The position numbers and the translations under genes were made by a program. From Muribaculaceae bacterium (lineage in GTDB: Bacteria; Bacteroidota; Bacteroidia; Bacteroidales; Muribaculaceae): a stretch of DNA of 64,000 nt. Each line of letters begins with the position of its first letter. Within the stretch, counting starts at the first letter, position 1. Below, one piece after another: positions 16,330 through 25,471 of this stretch. The stretch is from positions 1 through 64,000 of the forward strand of contig JAIDXM010000106.1 of NCBI GenBank assembly GCA_029058745.1, read 5' to 3'. The notes below the pieces were generated by a model. It saw only the letters and a list, made by a program, of their open reading frames with translations, made no database searches and had not been told where the DNA came from.

Positions 16330-17253
16330 ATGAAAATATTCCCATTTTATAAAAAGCAGACAGAGCTGACTCCGGAAGAGAGGGAGGCATCTAAGAGGAT
16401 TGAGACGGAAAGCGTTGATGATATGCGTTCTGTCGAAATAAGAGAGGACATTGAACTACATGAAGGTGGTTCTTCTGTCAAGGAAGAGATAGATGTCGAA
16501 CTCCCGATGAAAGGGGAGTTGCGAACCGACAACCTTGTGAAACGATATGGAAAAAGAACTGTCGCGAATCATGTCTCCATTAATGTGACCCAGGGAGAGA
16601 TTGTAGGTTTGCTCGGGCCGAACGGAGCCGGCAAGACCACCACTTTTTATATGACCACGGGACTAATCACGCCCAATGAGGGAAAGATATATCTTGACAA
16701 TAAGGATATTACAGGCTACCCGGTGTATAAGCGGGCTCAGCTTGGAATCGGTTATCTTGCTCAGGAACCCTCGGTGTTCAGGAAACTGAGTGTTGAGAAC
16801 AATATAAGGGCAGTTCTTGAAATGACACCGACTACGAAGGAATATCAGAAAGAGAAGCTTGAGAGTCTTCTGGATGAATTCCGGTTGCAGAAGGTCAGAA
16901 AGAATCTTGGAGACCAATTGTCGGGTGGCGAGAGACGTCGCACGGAGATAGCCCGATGTCTCGCCATCAATCCGAAGTTTATAATGCTTGATGAGCCATT
17001 TGCCGGGGTTGACCCTATTGCTGTGTCAGATATTCAGGAGGTGGTATATAAACTTAAGTCTAAGAATATAGGGATTCTCATCACAGACCATAATGCACAG
17101 GAGACATTGCGGATTACCGACCGAGCCTATTTGCTGTTTGAGGGGAAGATTCTGTTTCAGGGAACGAGCGAACAGCTTGCGGCGAATCCTGTGGTCAGGG
17201 AGAAATATCTTGGGCGCGATTTCATATTCACAAGAAAAAGTTTCGATGTCTGA
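16330..17253 (+). CDS. lptB: LPS export ABC transporter ATPase LptB with acidic N-terminal extension
   Basis: A 307-residue ATPase powering lipopolysaccharide extraction from the inner membrane by LptB2FG. The ABC domain starts near residue 64: Walker A GPNGAGKTT (96-104), signature LSGGE (197-201) and Walker B with Asp221/Glu222 followed by 'PFAGVDPIAV', which is diagnostic for LptB. Ordinary LptB is about 240 residues; the first 63 residues here are rich in Glu, Asp, Ser and Lys and look disordered. The CPBP protease gene begins 8 bp before the lptB stop codon, so the two are translationally linked. Confidence 0.92.
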   Translation: MKIFPFYKKQTELTPEEREASKRIETESVDDMRSVEIREDIELHEGGSSVKEEIDVELPMKGELRTDNLVKRYGKRTVANHVSINVTQGEIVGLLGPNGAGKTTTFYMTTGLITPNEGKIYLDNKDITGYPVYKRAQLGIGYLAQEPSVFRKLSVENNIRAVLEMTPTTKEYQKEKLESLLDEFRLQKVRKNLGDQLSGGERRRTEIARCLAINPKFIMLDEPFAGVDPIAVSDIQEVVYKLKSKNIGILITDHNAQETLRITDRAYLLFEGKILFQGTSEQLAANPVVREKYLGRDFIFTRKSFDV

Positions 17254-18142
17254 GTCAGGTGTATTTAGTGTCAGGACTTCCACGGCGTTCCGCCTGATGG
17301 TATTGTTCTCCTCTTTTTTCGTTTTGCTTATTGTAGCGGGCGGAATCGGGGCTGCCGTCGCGTCTATTCCCGGGATTGGAGAGCGTGATGCGATATTGAT
17401 TACCTCGGCGGTGCAATGTGTGGTTGCATTCTGTATTCCCGCGTGGATAACCGGCAGATTCTCGTCGCCACATCCCTCGTGCTTCCTTGGATTACGAAGG
17501 AAGTCGTCGTATAAGGCGTATGTAGGGGTTGTGATAGTATATTTTCTTGCACTTCCGGCCATGAACCAGCTGATAGAATGGAATGCCTCGATCCATTTTC
17601 CTGAATGGGCATCAGGAATAGAGTCAACCTTAAGGGGATGGGAAAAGGCTGCCGGCGATGTCTCATCTAAGGTGCTTGCATCCGGGAGTGTCTGGGAGAT
17701 GTTGTGTGGTGTGGCGGTCGTAGGTGTATTGACCGGTTTCTCGGAAGAGATTTTTTTTAGGGGAAGCCTACAGAAGATATTTTTGGAGTCGGGCATAGGC
17801 AGAGGTTGGGCCATATGGTGTGCGGCGGCAATCTTCAGTGCGGTTCATTTCCAGTTTTTCGGATTCCTCCCCCGGTTGCTTATGGGCGTTTTCTTCGGGT
17901 ATCTTTTCGTGTGGAGCGGAAGCCTTTGGCCGGCAGTGTTCGCTCATGCGCTCAATAATTCCATAGTTGTGGTTGGCGGATGGTTATATGGAGATAATGT
18001 GGAATCCGGAATCGACCGCTTTGGTCTGATGGAAGATGGAGGAATCCCCTGGACAGCAGTTGCGAGTGTGATTGCGACAGTCCTGTTTTTTTATAGATTC
18101 CGGGAATCTTTTTTCAAGGGAGGCATCTCGGAGTCACAATAA
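17246..18142 (+). CDS. CPBP family intramembrane metalloprotease
   Basis: A 298-residue protein with about eight membrane helices. The CPBP (Abi/Rce1-like) motifs are complete: Glu167-Glu168 with Arg172 (SEEIFFRG), His201 (AVHFQFFG) and His234/Asn238 (HALNNS). The start is the ATG at 17246 (MSESGVFSV), overlapping the last 8 bp of lptB; the same frame is open upstream but runs inside lptB. Family members cleave prenylated or membrane peptides or act in immunity to bacteriocins; the substrate here is unknown. holA follows 11 bp later. Confidence 0.88.
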   Translation: MSESGVFSVRTSTAFRLMVLFSSFFVLLIVAGGIGAAVASIPGIGERDAILITSAVQCVVAFCIPAWITGRFSSPHPSCFLGLRRKSSYKAYVGVVIVYFLALPAMNQLIEWNASIHFPEWASGIESTLRGWEKAAGDVSSKVLASGSVWEMLCGVAVVGVLTGFSEEIFFRGSLQKIFLESGIGRGWAIWCAAAIFSAVHFQFFGFLPRLLMGVFFGYLFVWSGSLWPAVFAHALNNSIVVVGGWLYGDNVESGIDRFGLMEDGGIPWTAVASVIATVLFFYRFRESFFKGGISESQ

Positions 18143-18153
18143 GATAGTTTTAT

Positions 18154-19197
18154 ATGGCAAAGAAATCAAGCGGCCCCACCTTCCGTGAGGTCATGACATC
18201 GATAAAGAAAGGGAAATTCTCACCTGTGTATATCCTGATGGGAGAGGAACCTTATTACATAGACCAGATATCCCGGGCATTAGAGAATAGTGTGGTGGGG
18301 GAGGATGACCGTGATTTCAACTCCATAATCTATTATGGCGCCGATGCGGAGATTGGGAAGGTTATAGGAAGCGCACAACAGTATCCTGTCATGGCGGAAC
18401 GTCAGCTTGTGATGCTGAAGGAGGCGCAGACTATGTCGCAGGCCAAGAGCCAGCTTGACAAACTCGCGTCTTATCTGGTTCATCCCAATTCTACCACAGT
18501 CCTTGTGGTTGTGTATAAGGGGGACTCATTGCCGTCAACATCCCAACTCATGAAGAAGGCTAAGGATGCGGATTGTGTGGTCTTTAGAAGTGATAAGTTG
18601 CGTGATTATCAGTTGTCCGGTCCGATAACTGACTATTGCGCGTCGAAAGGGGTAGGAATAGATGAGAAGGCGGTTTCACTATTATGTGATTATATCGGAA
18701 ATCCGCTTAGCAAATTGTTTGGGGAGATTGACAAACTAATCGTTTCGGCGGGGAGTGATGTCAGGCGTATATCTGCAGAGCTTATAGAACGCAATATAGG
18801 CATATCAAAGGATTTCAATACATTTGAACTGGTAAAGGCTCTCGCCCGTAAGGATTATGCCAAATCAATGATGATTGTGGAGTATTTTTCAAGGAATCCG
18901 AAACAGAATCCCGGTGTCATGACCGTGGCTACTCTGTTCGGTTTTTTTTCCAAGCTTTTTATCGCCACGGTGACCCGCGACAAAAGCGATAAATCGCTGA
19001 TGGAGGCTCTTGAACTAAAGACTCCATATGCGTTGAAAGACTATCGGGATGGACTACAGCATTATAATGCGCGTCAGGCTTTGGCGGCAGTCCATTCGTT
19101 GAGGGAGTATGATGCGCAGAGTAAGGGGATAGGTTCTACACAGAATGAGTTTGAGCTGTTGAAAGAATTGATATTCAAGATATTTACGGCGGTATGA
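18154..19197 (+). CDS. holA: DNA polymerase III subunit delta
   Basis: A 347-residue clamp-loader subunit that opens the beta clamp. The N-terminal segment 'SPVYILMGEEPYYIDQISRALE' and the central 'YIGNPLSKLFGEIDKLIV' followed by 'ISKDFNTFELVKALARKD' are characteristic of the family. Length is normal. It is the third gene of a tight unit (lptB, CPBP, holA, flavodoxin-like); the stop codon overlaps the next start by 4 bp (ATGA). Confidence 0.92.
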   Translation: MAKKSSGPTFREVMTSIKKGKFSPVYILMGEEPYYIDQISRALENSVVGEDDRDFNSIIYYGADAEIGKVIGSAQQYPVMAERQLVMLKEAQTMSQAKSQLDKLASYLVHPNSTTVLVVVYKGDSLPSTSQLMKKAKDADCVVFRSDKLRDYQLSGPITDYCASKGVGIDEKAVSLLCDYIGNPLSKLFGEIDKLIVSAGSDVRRISAELIERNIGISKDFNTFELVKALARKDYAKSMMIVEYFSRNPKQNPGVMTVATLFGFFSKLFIATVTRDKSDKSLMEALELKTPYALKDYRDGLQHYNARQALAAVHSLREYDAQSKGIGSTQNEFELLKELIFKIFTAV

Positions 19198-19976
19198 TAT
19201 TTTATTTTTCAGGCACTGGAAATTCCAGATATGTGGCTCAATGTTTGTCGGAGAAACTTGGATGTGTCGTTGCAGACATGCCATCGTGTGATATCGGGGG
19301 AATTGAATGGAGTCGTTCAGATTTTTTCGGATTTGTATTTCCCGTGTATTCGTGGGGAGTGCCGCCCAATGTAATGCGGTTCGTAGAGAGTCTTCCGGAA
19401 TCTATGATACATCATATAAATGTCAGTGATATTCCTGTGTGGTGTGTCATGACATGTGGTGATGAGGTGGCCCTTGCCCCGGAGATGTTTATGAAGGCAT
19501 TCTCTATGCGGGGTGTGGCGGTGGAATCCATATGGAGTGTCATTATGCCTAACAATTATGTCTTGCTTCCCGGATTTGATGTTGACAGCACAGATGTGGA
19601 GAGGAGGAAATTGGATGAGGCTCCTTCACGTATAGCAGAGATAGCGGAAGGAATAAGTCAGCATAGAAAAACTGTCGATGTGGTGAGGGGCGGACAAGCG
19701 TGGATTAAAACCAAGGCTGTTTATCCACTTTTTAGGAGATGGGGGATTTCCCCAAAAAAGTGGCATTCTACACCATCGTGTGTTGGATGTGGCAAATGCG
19801 TCCGGAGTTGTCCGGTAAATAATGTTGTCATGGAAGGGGGACATCCGGTATGGGGCGAAGGCTGCTGTTCATGCCTTGCATGCTATCACAGTTGCCCGCG
19901 CCACGCTGTTGAGTATGGTAAGCTTACTAAAAAGAAGGGTCAGTATTATTTATTGACGGGTAAACCTACGGATTGA
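19194..19976 (+). CDS. EFR1-type flavodoxin/ferredoxin protein
   Basis: A 260-residue redox protein. The N-terminal flavodoxin-like domain carries the FMN phosphate loop SGTGNS (6-11); the C-terminus has two 4Fe-4S motifs, Cys196/199/202/206 (CVGCGKCVRSCP) and Cys224/227/230/234 (CCSCLACYHSCP). This fusion is called EFR1 in anaerobes and probably passes electrons between an FMN and low-potential clusters. Its partner is unknown. The 4-bp overlap with holA indicates co-translation; it ends 8 bp from a convergent gene. Confidence 0.88.
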   Translation: MIFYFSGTGNSRYVAQCLSEKLGCVVADMPSCDIGGIEWSRSDFFGFVFPVYSWGVPPNVMRFVESLPESMIHHINVSDIPVWCVMTCGDEVALAPEMFMKAFSMRGVAVESIWSVIMPNNYVLLPGFDVDSTDVERRKLDEAPSRIAEIAEGISQHRKTVDVVRGGQAWIKTKAVYPLFRRWGISPKKWHSTPSCVGCGKCVRSCPVNNVVMEGGHPVWGEGCCSCLACYHSCPRHAVEYGKLTKKKGQYYLLTGKPTD

Positions 19977-19984
19977 AACAGTAA

Positions 19985-20515
19985 TCAGAAAAACTTTGTG
20001 ACAGCATTGTCGTAGGTCATAACAATCGGTCCGTTGCCCATATCTACAAGAGAGTATGCGGGGTTTCCTTTCTCATCGAAAAAGATTATTATATTGCCGA
20101 AGGCTTTTCCGGGAAATGTCTTGCCGTCAGTAGATGCCTTCCATACATTGCCATTATTTTCTACTTTAAGCATCTCGGTAGCTTTGTTGGCCACTTTATA
20201 TGTCCCGGCCTTGGGTTGAAGGCATTTGGAATGTTTCACCTGGTCGGAGATATATCCCCTCAACCCTGGAGAGTATTCCACCATGTTCCATCCCTGTTTG
20301 CTTTCAAAAGATTTAAAGACCATTCCAGGCAGAATGGAAACTTCCTCGTTATTCTGGTTGAGAGTGACATATCCGGTGGCTTTCGGCTGGTCGAACACTT
20401 TTCCGTTTTTGTTTATGACAATGTAGTCATCAGCCATAGCCGACGAGAAAGCCATGGAGGCGAATATGCATATCGAGGATATATATCTTAATCCGCGAAT
20501 TCGTGCCTTTTTCAT
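19985..20515 (-). CDS. Secreted protein with SH3-like region
   Basis: A 176-residue protein with a signal peptide (about residues 1-28, ending SSAMA). The first half, 'VINKNGKVFDQPKATGYVTLNQNNEEVSILPGMVFKSFESKQGWNMVEYSPGLRGYIS', has the pattern of a bacterial SH3 domain (binding-site tryptophan, GYI end strand). The second half ('GNVWKASTDGKTFPGKAFGNIIIFFDEKGN...') looks like a small beta-sheet domain of unknown type. It probably acts in the periplasm. No other function is evident. Confidence 0.72.
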   Translation of the reverse strand: MKKARIRGLRYISSICIFASMAFSSAMADDYIVINKNGKVFDQPKATGYVTLNQNNEEVSILPGMVFKSFESKQGWNMVEYSPGLRGYISDQVKHSKCLQPKAGTYKVANKATEMLKVENNGNVWKASTDGKTFPGKAFGNIIIFFDEKGNPAYSLVDMGNGPIVMTYDNAVTKFF

Positions 20516-20674
20516 AAAATCGATTTTTGAATTATGAATCTAAATTAGCAAAAAAAAGCAATGTAAACATCACACAATCCAATAAAAAGTAAAATAGAAC
20601 TCAATTAGTGGAAATAAGGATAGTGAGGAGAATCCAAATACGCTTGCGACAGAGCGTGGATAAGGATTATATAT

Positions 20675-20709
20675 AGCGAATCCATAGCACTAATTGCCAT
20701 GGATTCGCT
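20675..20709 (-). terminator. alaS terminator
   Basis: A perfect 11-bp inverted repeat (AGCGAATCCAT at 20675-20685, ATGGATTCGCT at 20699-20709) with a 13-nt loop, starting 35 nt after the alaS stop. It is followed on the minus strand by TATATATAAT. Confidence 0.65.
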
Positions 20710-20743
20710 GGATGATTTGTGAGATGTCTTCGGGAGGATTGCA

Positions 20744-23362
20744 TCAAACCTTGAGAAGTTCAAAGATCTTGTCTGCCGCAGCCGATAGCCCGTCAGAGTC
20801 CTTTCCTCCGGCTTGGGCGAAGAATGGCTGTCCGCCACCGCCACCCTTGATTAGCTTGGCTGCTTCTCTTACAATCTGCGAAGCATTTAGGCCTTCCTTT
20901 ACAAGGTCGTCGGTGAGCATGAGTGTCAGCAGAGGCTTGTCGGCGGATATGGTAGCGCCAATGAACACAGTGTGCTCCGGAGATTCCTTCCGTATAGTGA
21001 AGGCTATATTCTTCACGACTTCGGGGATTCTCGGCCCGGCTATCCTGCATATTTTCACTCCATTCTCAATCTTTGCATTGTCAAGAATATCCTTTGCAAG
21101 ATTCCTCACACGCTCTTCCATATATTCATCAACCTGTTTCTTCAGGTCGGAATTCTCTTTGATGGCTTTCTCAACAGCCACCTTTACATTGGAAGCGTTT
21201 CCAAGGAATGAGGCGACATCCTTCATTGTGTCCTGCAAGCCATCAAGCATGTCCTCGACACCAGCGGCGGTCACAGCCTCAATTCTTCGTATTCCGGCGG
21301 CTATAGAGCTTTCCGAGATTATGCGCACCATCCCGATGTTGCCCGAATTGGCGACATGCGTGCCTCCACAAAGCTCAACAGAAGAACCGTACTTCACCAC
21401 TCTCACCTTATCGCCATATTTTTCACCGAACAAAGCCATCGCCCCCATCTTTCGTGCTTCCTCAATCGGCATTTCACGAGCTTCTTCAAGGGGCATTGCC
21501 TTCCTGACACGAGAGTTTACAATGTGTTCCACTTTTCGTAGTTCTTCGGGAGTTACCTTCTGGAAATGCGAGAAGTCGAAACGCAATACCTCCGGAGAAA
21601 CGAAAGAACCTTTCTGTTCCACATGCGAGCCGAGCACTTCACGAAGGGCTTCGTGGAGAAGATGTGTGGCGGAATGATTGGCCGAAGTGGCGGCACGTGC
21701 GTCTTCATTGATGGCGGCGACAAACGTGTCCTCAGGATTTGAAGGCAGTTTATGGGTGAGATGGACGCCTATATTATTCTCTCGTTTGGTGTCGAATATC
21801 TCGATTATTTCACCGTCAGAACTCTTGATATGGCCACTGTCGCCGACTTGACCTCCCATTTCGGCATAGAACGGAGTCTTTGACAGGATAATCTGGAAAT
21901 ATTCCTTCCCTTTTTGTTTCACCTTCCGATAACGCAGGATGTTTGTTTCAGCCACAGTGGAATCATATCCTACGAATTCCTGTTCTCCGGGAGCGACGAC
22001 AGTCCAGTCGCCGGTTTCCATGGCGGCGGCATTTCGGGCGCGTTCTTTCTGTTTCTTCATCTCGGAATCGAATTCCTGTTGGTCAAGATCCATACCATTT
22101 TCACGAAGAATCAGTTCAGTAAGGTCGAGAGGGAATCCGTATGTGTCATAAAGAGTGAAGGCATCTTTCCCCGGGAGAGTCCTGGAACCGGCATTCTTGG
22201 CTTTTTCCATGAGAGAGTCAAGAAGTTTGATGCCATTGTCGAGAGTGCGGAGGAAGGATTCTTCTTCTTCTTTTATAACCTTTTTGATAAGTTCCTTCTG
22301 AGCCTTGATTTCCGGATAAGAATCACCCATTTGTTCAACAAGACGGTCAACAAGCTTATATATGAACGCCTCCTTCTGGTTGAGGAAAGTATATGCATAG
22401 CGCACGGCACGGCGAAGAATTCTACGAATCACATAGCCGGCCTTTGCATTTGAGGGGAGTTGAGAGTCGGCGATTGAGAATGCGATGGTGCGAAGGTGGT
22501 CGGCCACAACGCGCATTGCGACATCCACTTTATTATCGGCGCCATATTTCATGCCTGTAAGCGATGATATCACATCGATAATAGGGGTGAAAACGTCAGT
22601 GTCGTAGTTTGACTTTTTACCTTGAAGTGCCATGCAAAGGCGTTCAAATCCCATGCCGGTGTCGATGACTTTTGCCGGAAGCGGGGAAAGCGAGCCATCA
22701 GCTTTTCTGTTATATTGCATGAAAACGAGATTCCATATCTCAATGACCTGCGGGTTGTCTTTGTTGACAAGAGAAGCTCCATCCACAGCCTCCCGTTCTT
22801 CATCTGAACGAAGGTCTATGTGAATCTCGCTGCAAGGGCCACAAGGGCCGGTGTCGCCCATTTCCCAGAAGTTGTCATGACGGTTTCCGTTGATGATGTG
22901 AGACGCGGGGAGGTGTTTTTCCCAATAAGAGGCGGCTTCATTGTCACGTTCGAGACCTTCCGGAGCGTATCCTTCAAAGACAGTCGCATATAGTCTGTCG
23001 GGATTCAGCTTTAGCACATCCACAAGGTATTCCCATGCCCAGTCGATTGCTTCTTTTTTGAAATAGTCCCCAAACGACCAGTTGCCGAGCATTTCGAACA
23101 TAGTATGATGGTAGGTGTCGTGTCCTACTTCCTCCAGGTCGTTGTGCTTTCCGGAGACACGGAGACATTTCTGGCTGTCGGCTACTCTTTTTGAAGAAGC
23201 CGGACGGTTTCCAAGAATAATATCTTTGAACTGGTTCATTCCCGCGTTGGTAAACATCAGCGTGGGGTCGTCTTTAATCACCATCGGGGCTGAGGGCACA
23301 ATCATATGTCCTTTGTCGCGAAAGAAAGACTTAAACGATTCTCTTATTTCGTTGGATGTCAT
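20744..23362 (-). CDS. alaS: Alanine--tRNA ligase
   Basis: A full-length (872-residue) class II synthetase charging tRNA-Ala. The N-terminal catalytic core opens with '[34 protein letters not shown]'. The editing domain has both zinc-binding motifs, HSATH (about residue 560) and CGGTH (about 663). The C-terminal DHHA1/C-Ala domain ends with '[14 protein letters not shown]'. It is transcribed from a symmetrical promoter shared with the divergent M23 peptidase gene, with a leader of about 115 nt. Confidence 0.96.
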   Translation of the reverse strand: MTSNEIRESFKSFFRDKGHMIVPSAPMVIKDDPTLMFTNAGMNQFKDIILGNRPASSKRVADSQKCLRVSGKHNDLEEVGHDTYHHTMFEMLGNWSFGDYFKKEAIDWAWEYLVDVLKLNPDRLYATVFEGYAPEGLERDNEAASYWEKHLPASHIINGNRHDNFWEMGDTGPCGPCSEIHIDLRSDEEREAVDGASLVNKDNPQVIEIWNLVFMQYNRKADGSLSPLPAKVIDTGMGFERLCMALQGKKSNYDTDVFTPIIDVISSLTGMKYGADNKVDVAMRVVADHLRTIAFSIADSQLPSNAKAGYVIRRILRRAVRYAYTFLNQKEAFIYKLVDRLVEQMGDSYPEIKAQKELIKKVIKEEEESFLRTLDNGIKLLDSLMEKAKNAGSRTLPGKDAFTLYDTYGFPLDLTELILRENGMDLDQQEFDSEMKKQKERARNAAAMETGDWTVVAPGEQEFVGYDSTVAETNILRYRKVKQKGKEYFQIILSKTPFYAEMGGQVGDSGHIKSSDGEIIEIFDTKRENNIGVHLTHKLPSNPEDTFVAAINEDARAATSANHSATHLLHEALREVLGSHVEQKGSFVSPEVLRFDFSHFQKVTPEELRKVEHIVNSRVRKAMPLEEAREMPIEEARKMGAMALFGEKYGDKVRVVKYGSSVELCGGTHVANSGNIGMVRIISESSIAAGIRRIEAVTAAGVEDMLDGLQDTMKDVASFLGNASNVKVAVEKAIKENSDLKKQVDEYMEERVRNLAKDILDNAKIENGVKICRIAGPRIPEVVKNIAFTIRKESPEHTVFIGATISADKPLLTLMLTDDLVKEGLNASQIVREAAKLIKGGGGGQPFFAQAGGKDSDGLSAAADKIFELLKV

Positions 23363-23480
23363 TATGTGTATAGTGTTATTTTTTGTTTCGGAAAATATAC
23401 CGCGACTGATAGGCCAGCGTAACTACGGCAAAATCGAGCCGGAGATGGCGCCCATAAGTCACTGTCCTTGGGTAAATATG

Positions 23481-23514
23481 TTGCAAAATTAGTCGATTTT
23501 CAATAATTTTGCAA
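23481..23514. promoter_or_regulatory. Symmetrical bidirectional promoter for alaS and the M23 peptidase gene
   Basis: TTGCAAAATTA (23481-23491), a 12-nt spacer and TAATTTTGCAA (23504-23514) form a perfect inverted repeat. To the right, TTG 23481-23483 is the -33 box and TAATTTTG 23504-23511 the -7 box with 20 nt between. To the left, the complement of CAA 23512-23514 is the -33 box and of CAAAATTA 23484-23491 the -7 box, also 20 nt apart. Two RNA polymerases could not bind at once. Confidence 0.75.
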
Positions 23515-23572
23515 AATGAAGTTGCTTAAACTTCCGGCTACTGTCGAAAAATAATTTAACACAGACACGAGA

Positions 23573-24541
23573 TTGGCAAAAAAAGTCTATTATAGTTATA
23601 ATCCAGAGACGGATAATTTCGAGAGAGTTTATCCGTCATTCCGCATGCGTCTTGGGTCATGGCTTAGAGTTTGGGTCAAGGCGGTCGTTATCGCTGTAAT
23701 GATGTTTCTTATAGTGTTTTATTGTTTTGAGTCACCCACGGAAGAGAATCTCCGAAAGGAAAACGCGCAATTGCGGACACAGTATGGAATCCTCGGACGA
23801 CGTCTTGAAAATTCACTGAAAGTTATGGCCAGAATCCAGGAAAGGGATGATAATTTTTACCGGGTCATGATGCAGATGGATCCCATGAGCAATTCAGAAC
23901 GTCATGCCGGCCTTGACAATGAGAACCGTTACCGAGAACTTCAGGAATTGAGTGACGCCGGGTTGGTGACACGTCTGACCCAAAGTATGGACCTTCTTGA
24001 GCGTCAGTTGTATGCCCAGTCCCAGAGTTTTGATCAGCTCAGAACTGTGCTTGGAACACAAAAAGACAAGATTGCACATATTCCTTCGATTTTGCCGATA
24101 AATGTCAAAGACTATACCATGTCATCGGGCTATGGCTATCGCCGCGATCCGATATATGGTTCGTCGAAGTTTCATGAAGGACTTGATTTCGCGGCTTCGA
24201 CAGGGACAGATGTCTTTGCCACGGCAGACGGCAATGTAAGTGTGGCACGCCGTGCCGCAGGCTACGGCAATTGTATTGACATAGACCATGGTTACAACTA
24301 TATGAGCCGTTATGCGCATCTTAGCGAAATTCTTGTAAAGGAAGGCGACAGCGTGAAGAGGGGACAGCTTATAGGCAAGGTGGGCTCGACTGGAAAATCT
24401 ACCGGGCCTCATCTTCATTATGAGGTGAGATTCAAGGATGAGGCTCAGAATCCGGTGAATTATTATTTTATGGATTTGTCGCCAGAGGAGTATGCGGATA
24501 TGATACAGGCGGCAGACAACGCCGGTCATGTGATGGATTGA
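23573..24541 (+). CDS. M23 family metallopeptidase (murein hydrolase)
   Basis: A 322-residue envelope protein. It starts at a TTG codon: MAKKVYYSYNPETDNFERVYPS matches the start of Bacteroidales homologues better than any downstream ATG. Residues 33-51 are a membrane anchor, 55-165 include a coiled-coil region, and the LytM domain carries the zinc ligands His201 and Asp205 (HEGLDFA) plus His280 and His282 (GPHLHYE). All active-site residues are present, so it is likely an active endopeptidase or a divisome activator. A MerR-type gene follows by 42 bp. Confidence 0.88.
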   Translation: MAKKVYYSYNPETDNFERVYPSFRMRLGSWLRVWVKAVVIAVMMFLIVFYCFESPTEENLRKENAQLRTQYGILGRRLENSLKVMARIQERDDNFYRVMMQMDPMSNSERHAGLDNENRYRELQELSDAGLVTRLTQSMDLLERQLYAQSQSFDQLRTVLGTQKDKIAHIPSILPINVKDYTMSSGYGYRRDPIYGSSKFHEGLDFAASTGTDVFATADGNVSVARRAAGYGNCIDIDHGYNYMSRYAHLSEILVKEGDSVKRGQLIGKVGSTGKSTGPHLHYEVRFKDEAQNPVNYYFMDLSPEEYADMIQAADNAGHVMD

Positions 24542-24583
24542 TACTATTGTGAAGATTTGTGTAGGATTTAAGTTGAAAAGGAG

Positions 24584-24922
24584 ATGGCCTCTGACCTTAC
24601 AAAAAAATATTATAAGATAAAGGATGCGGCAGAGATATTGAATGTGTCGCAACCCACGTTGCGTTATTGGGAGAGTGAATTCCCAGAGATAAGACCCTTG
24701 CGGAGCACATCAAACCAGCGTTACTATACGCCGGACGATATAGAGACTCTCAGAATCATATATTACCTTGTAAAGGTGAGGGGGTTAAAAATTGAGGCGG
24801 CAAGAGAGCAGATGCGCCTTAACCGCAAGAATATAACCAAACGGATGGATGTCATAGACAAATTGTTGGATGTACGCGATGAACTTGAGATGATTCTGAG
24901 GGGCTTGGAGAAAAGGCGATGA
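24584..24922 (+). CDS. MerR-family transcriptional regulator
   Basis: A 112-residue protein with the MerR winged helix-turn-helix: 'YYKIKDAAEILNVSQPTLRYWESEFPEIRP', then 'NQRYYTPDDIETLRIIYYLVKVRGLKIEAAREQMR'. The C-terminal helix is short and has no cysteines for metal sensing, so the effector, if any, is unknown. It is in the same direction as the M23 peptidase gene 42 bp upstream and probably shares its transcript. It ends 15 bp from the convergent CYTH gene. Confidence 0.85.
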   Translation: MASDLTKKYYKIKDAAEILNVSQPTLRYWESEFPEIRPLRSTSNQRYYTPDDIETLRIIYYLVKVRGLKIEAAREQMRLNRKNITKRMDVIDKLLDVRDELEMILRGLEKRR

Positions 24923-24937
24923 GAATCAGGATATATC

Positions 24938-25381
24938 TCAACCCAGATTGGAGTTGTAGTAGTCTGGATTCCCGGTTACGTTTTCTCCGACGAATGGAGG
25001 CTTCTCGTATTCATATCCGGAATAAGGTATTTCTACTTCAGCGACTACCAGGCCTTTCCGAGAGCCATGGAATTCATCCACTTCCCAGACCATCCCTTTG
25101 AAGCTTACCTGGAAGCGGGTCTTATCGATAATGCCGGGTTCGCACATATCCAGGAGTTTTACCGCATCATCATATGGTATCTCATATTCAAATTCCAGAC
25201 GTGTGTCGCCGTTGTTTTTACCTTTGACAGTTAAGAACCCCTTTTTGCCAATAGTCCTGACACGCACTGTCCTTTCCGGAGTCCGACACAGATATCCTTG
25301 GAGAATCTCTTTCCGTTCTGAAGCCATATGCCGATAGCAATCGCCAACGACAAGATACTTATGTTCGATTTCTAAAGCCAT
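24938..25381 (-). CDS. CYTH domain (triphosphate tunnel) protein
   Basis: A 147-residue protein starting MALEIEHKYLVVGD. The hallmark ExExK motif (Glu4, Glu6, Lys8) is present, followed by 'GYLCRTPERTVRVR' and 'FEYEIPYDDAVKLL' and a C-terminal 'VAEVEIP' strand. CYTH enzymes hydrolyse inorganic triphosphate or make cAMP; short bacterial ones are usually tripolyphosphatases. The frame is open for 16 more codons upstream, but that part contains the promoter. The -7 box ends only 4 nt before the ATG, so the transcript is probably leaderless. Confidence 0.88.
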   Translation of the reverse strand: MALEIEHKYLVVGDCYRHMASERKEILQGYLCRTPERTVRVRTIGKKGFLTVKGKNNGDTRLEFEYEIPYDDAVKLLDMCEPGIIDKTRFQVSFKGMVWEVDEFHGSRKGLVVAEVEIPYSGYEYEKPPFVGENVTGNPDYYNSNLG

Positions 25382-25385
25382 GGTG

Positions 25386-25393
25386 CAAAAGTA
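25386..25393 (-). promoter_or_regulatory. -7 box directly before the CYTH start codon
   Basis: CAAAAGTA on the plus strand reads TACTTTTG on the minus strand, an exact TAnnTTTG match. Only four bases (CACC) separate it from the ATG at 25381. In Bacteroidota transcription begins a few bases after this box, so the mRNA should start at or next to the A of the start codon. Confidence 0.6.
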
Positions 25394-25471
25394 AGTAAAA
25401 AAAGTTATCCGGACAAAATGCGGAGGCATTTATATCCGGATACTGATTCATTAACGACATGATAGCTATGG

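Noticed and set aside
20694-21677. Long open frame (over 300 codons) antisense to alaS
   Set aside because: It is Ser/Arg/Phe-rich with no family motif and lies wholly on the opposite strand of a fully conserved alaS; it reflects codon bias of the real gene.
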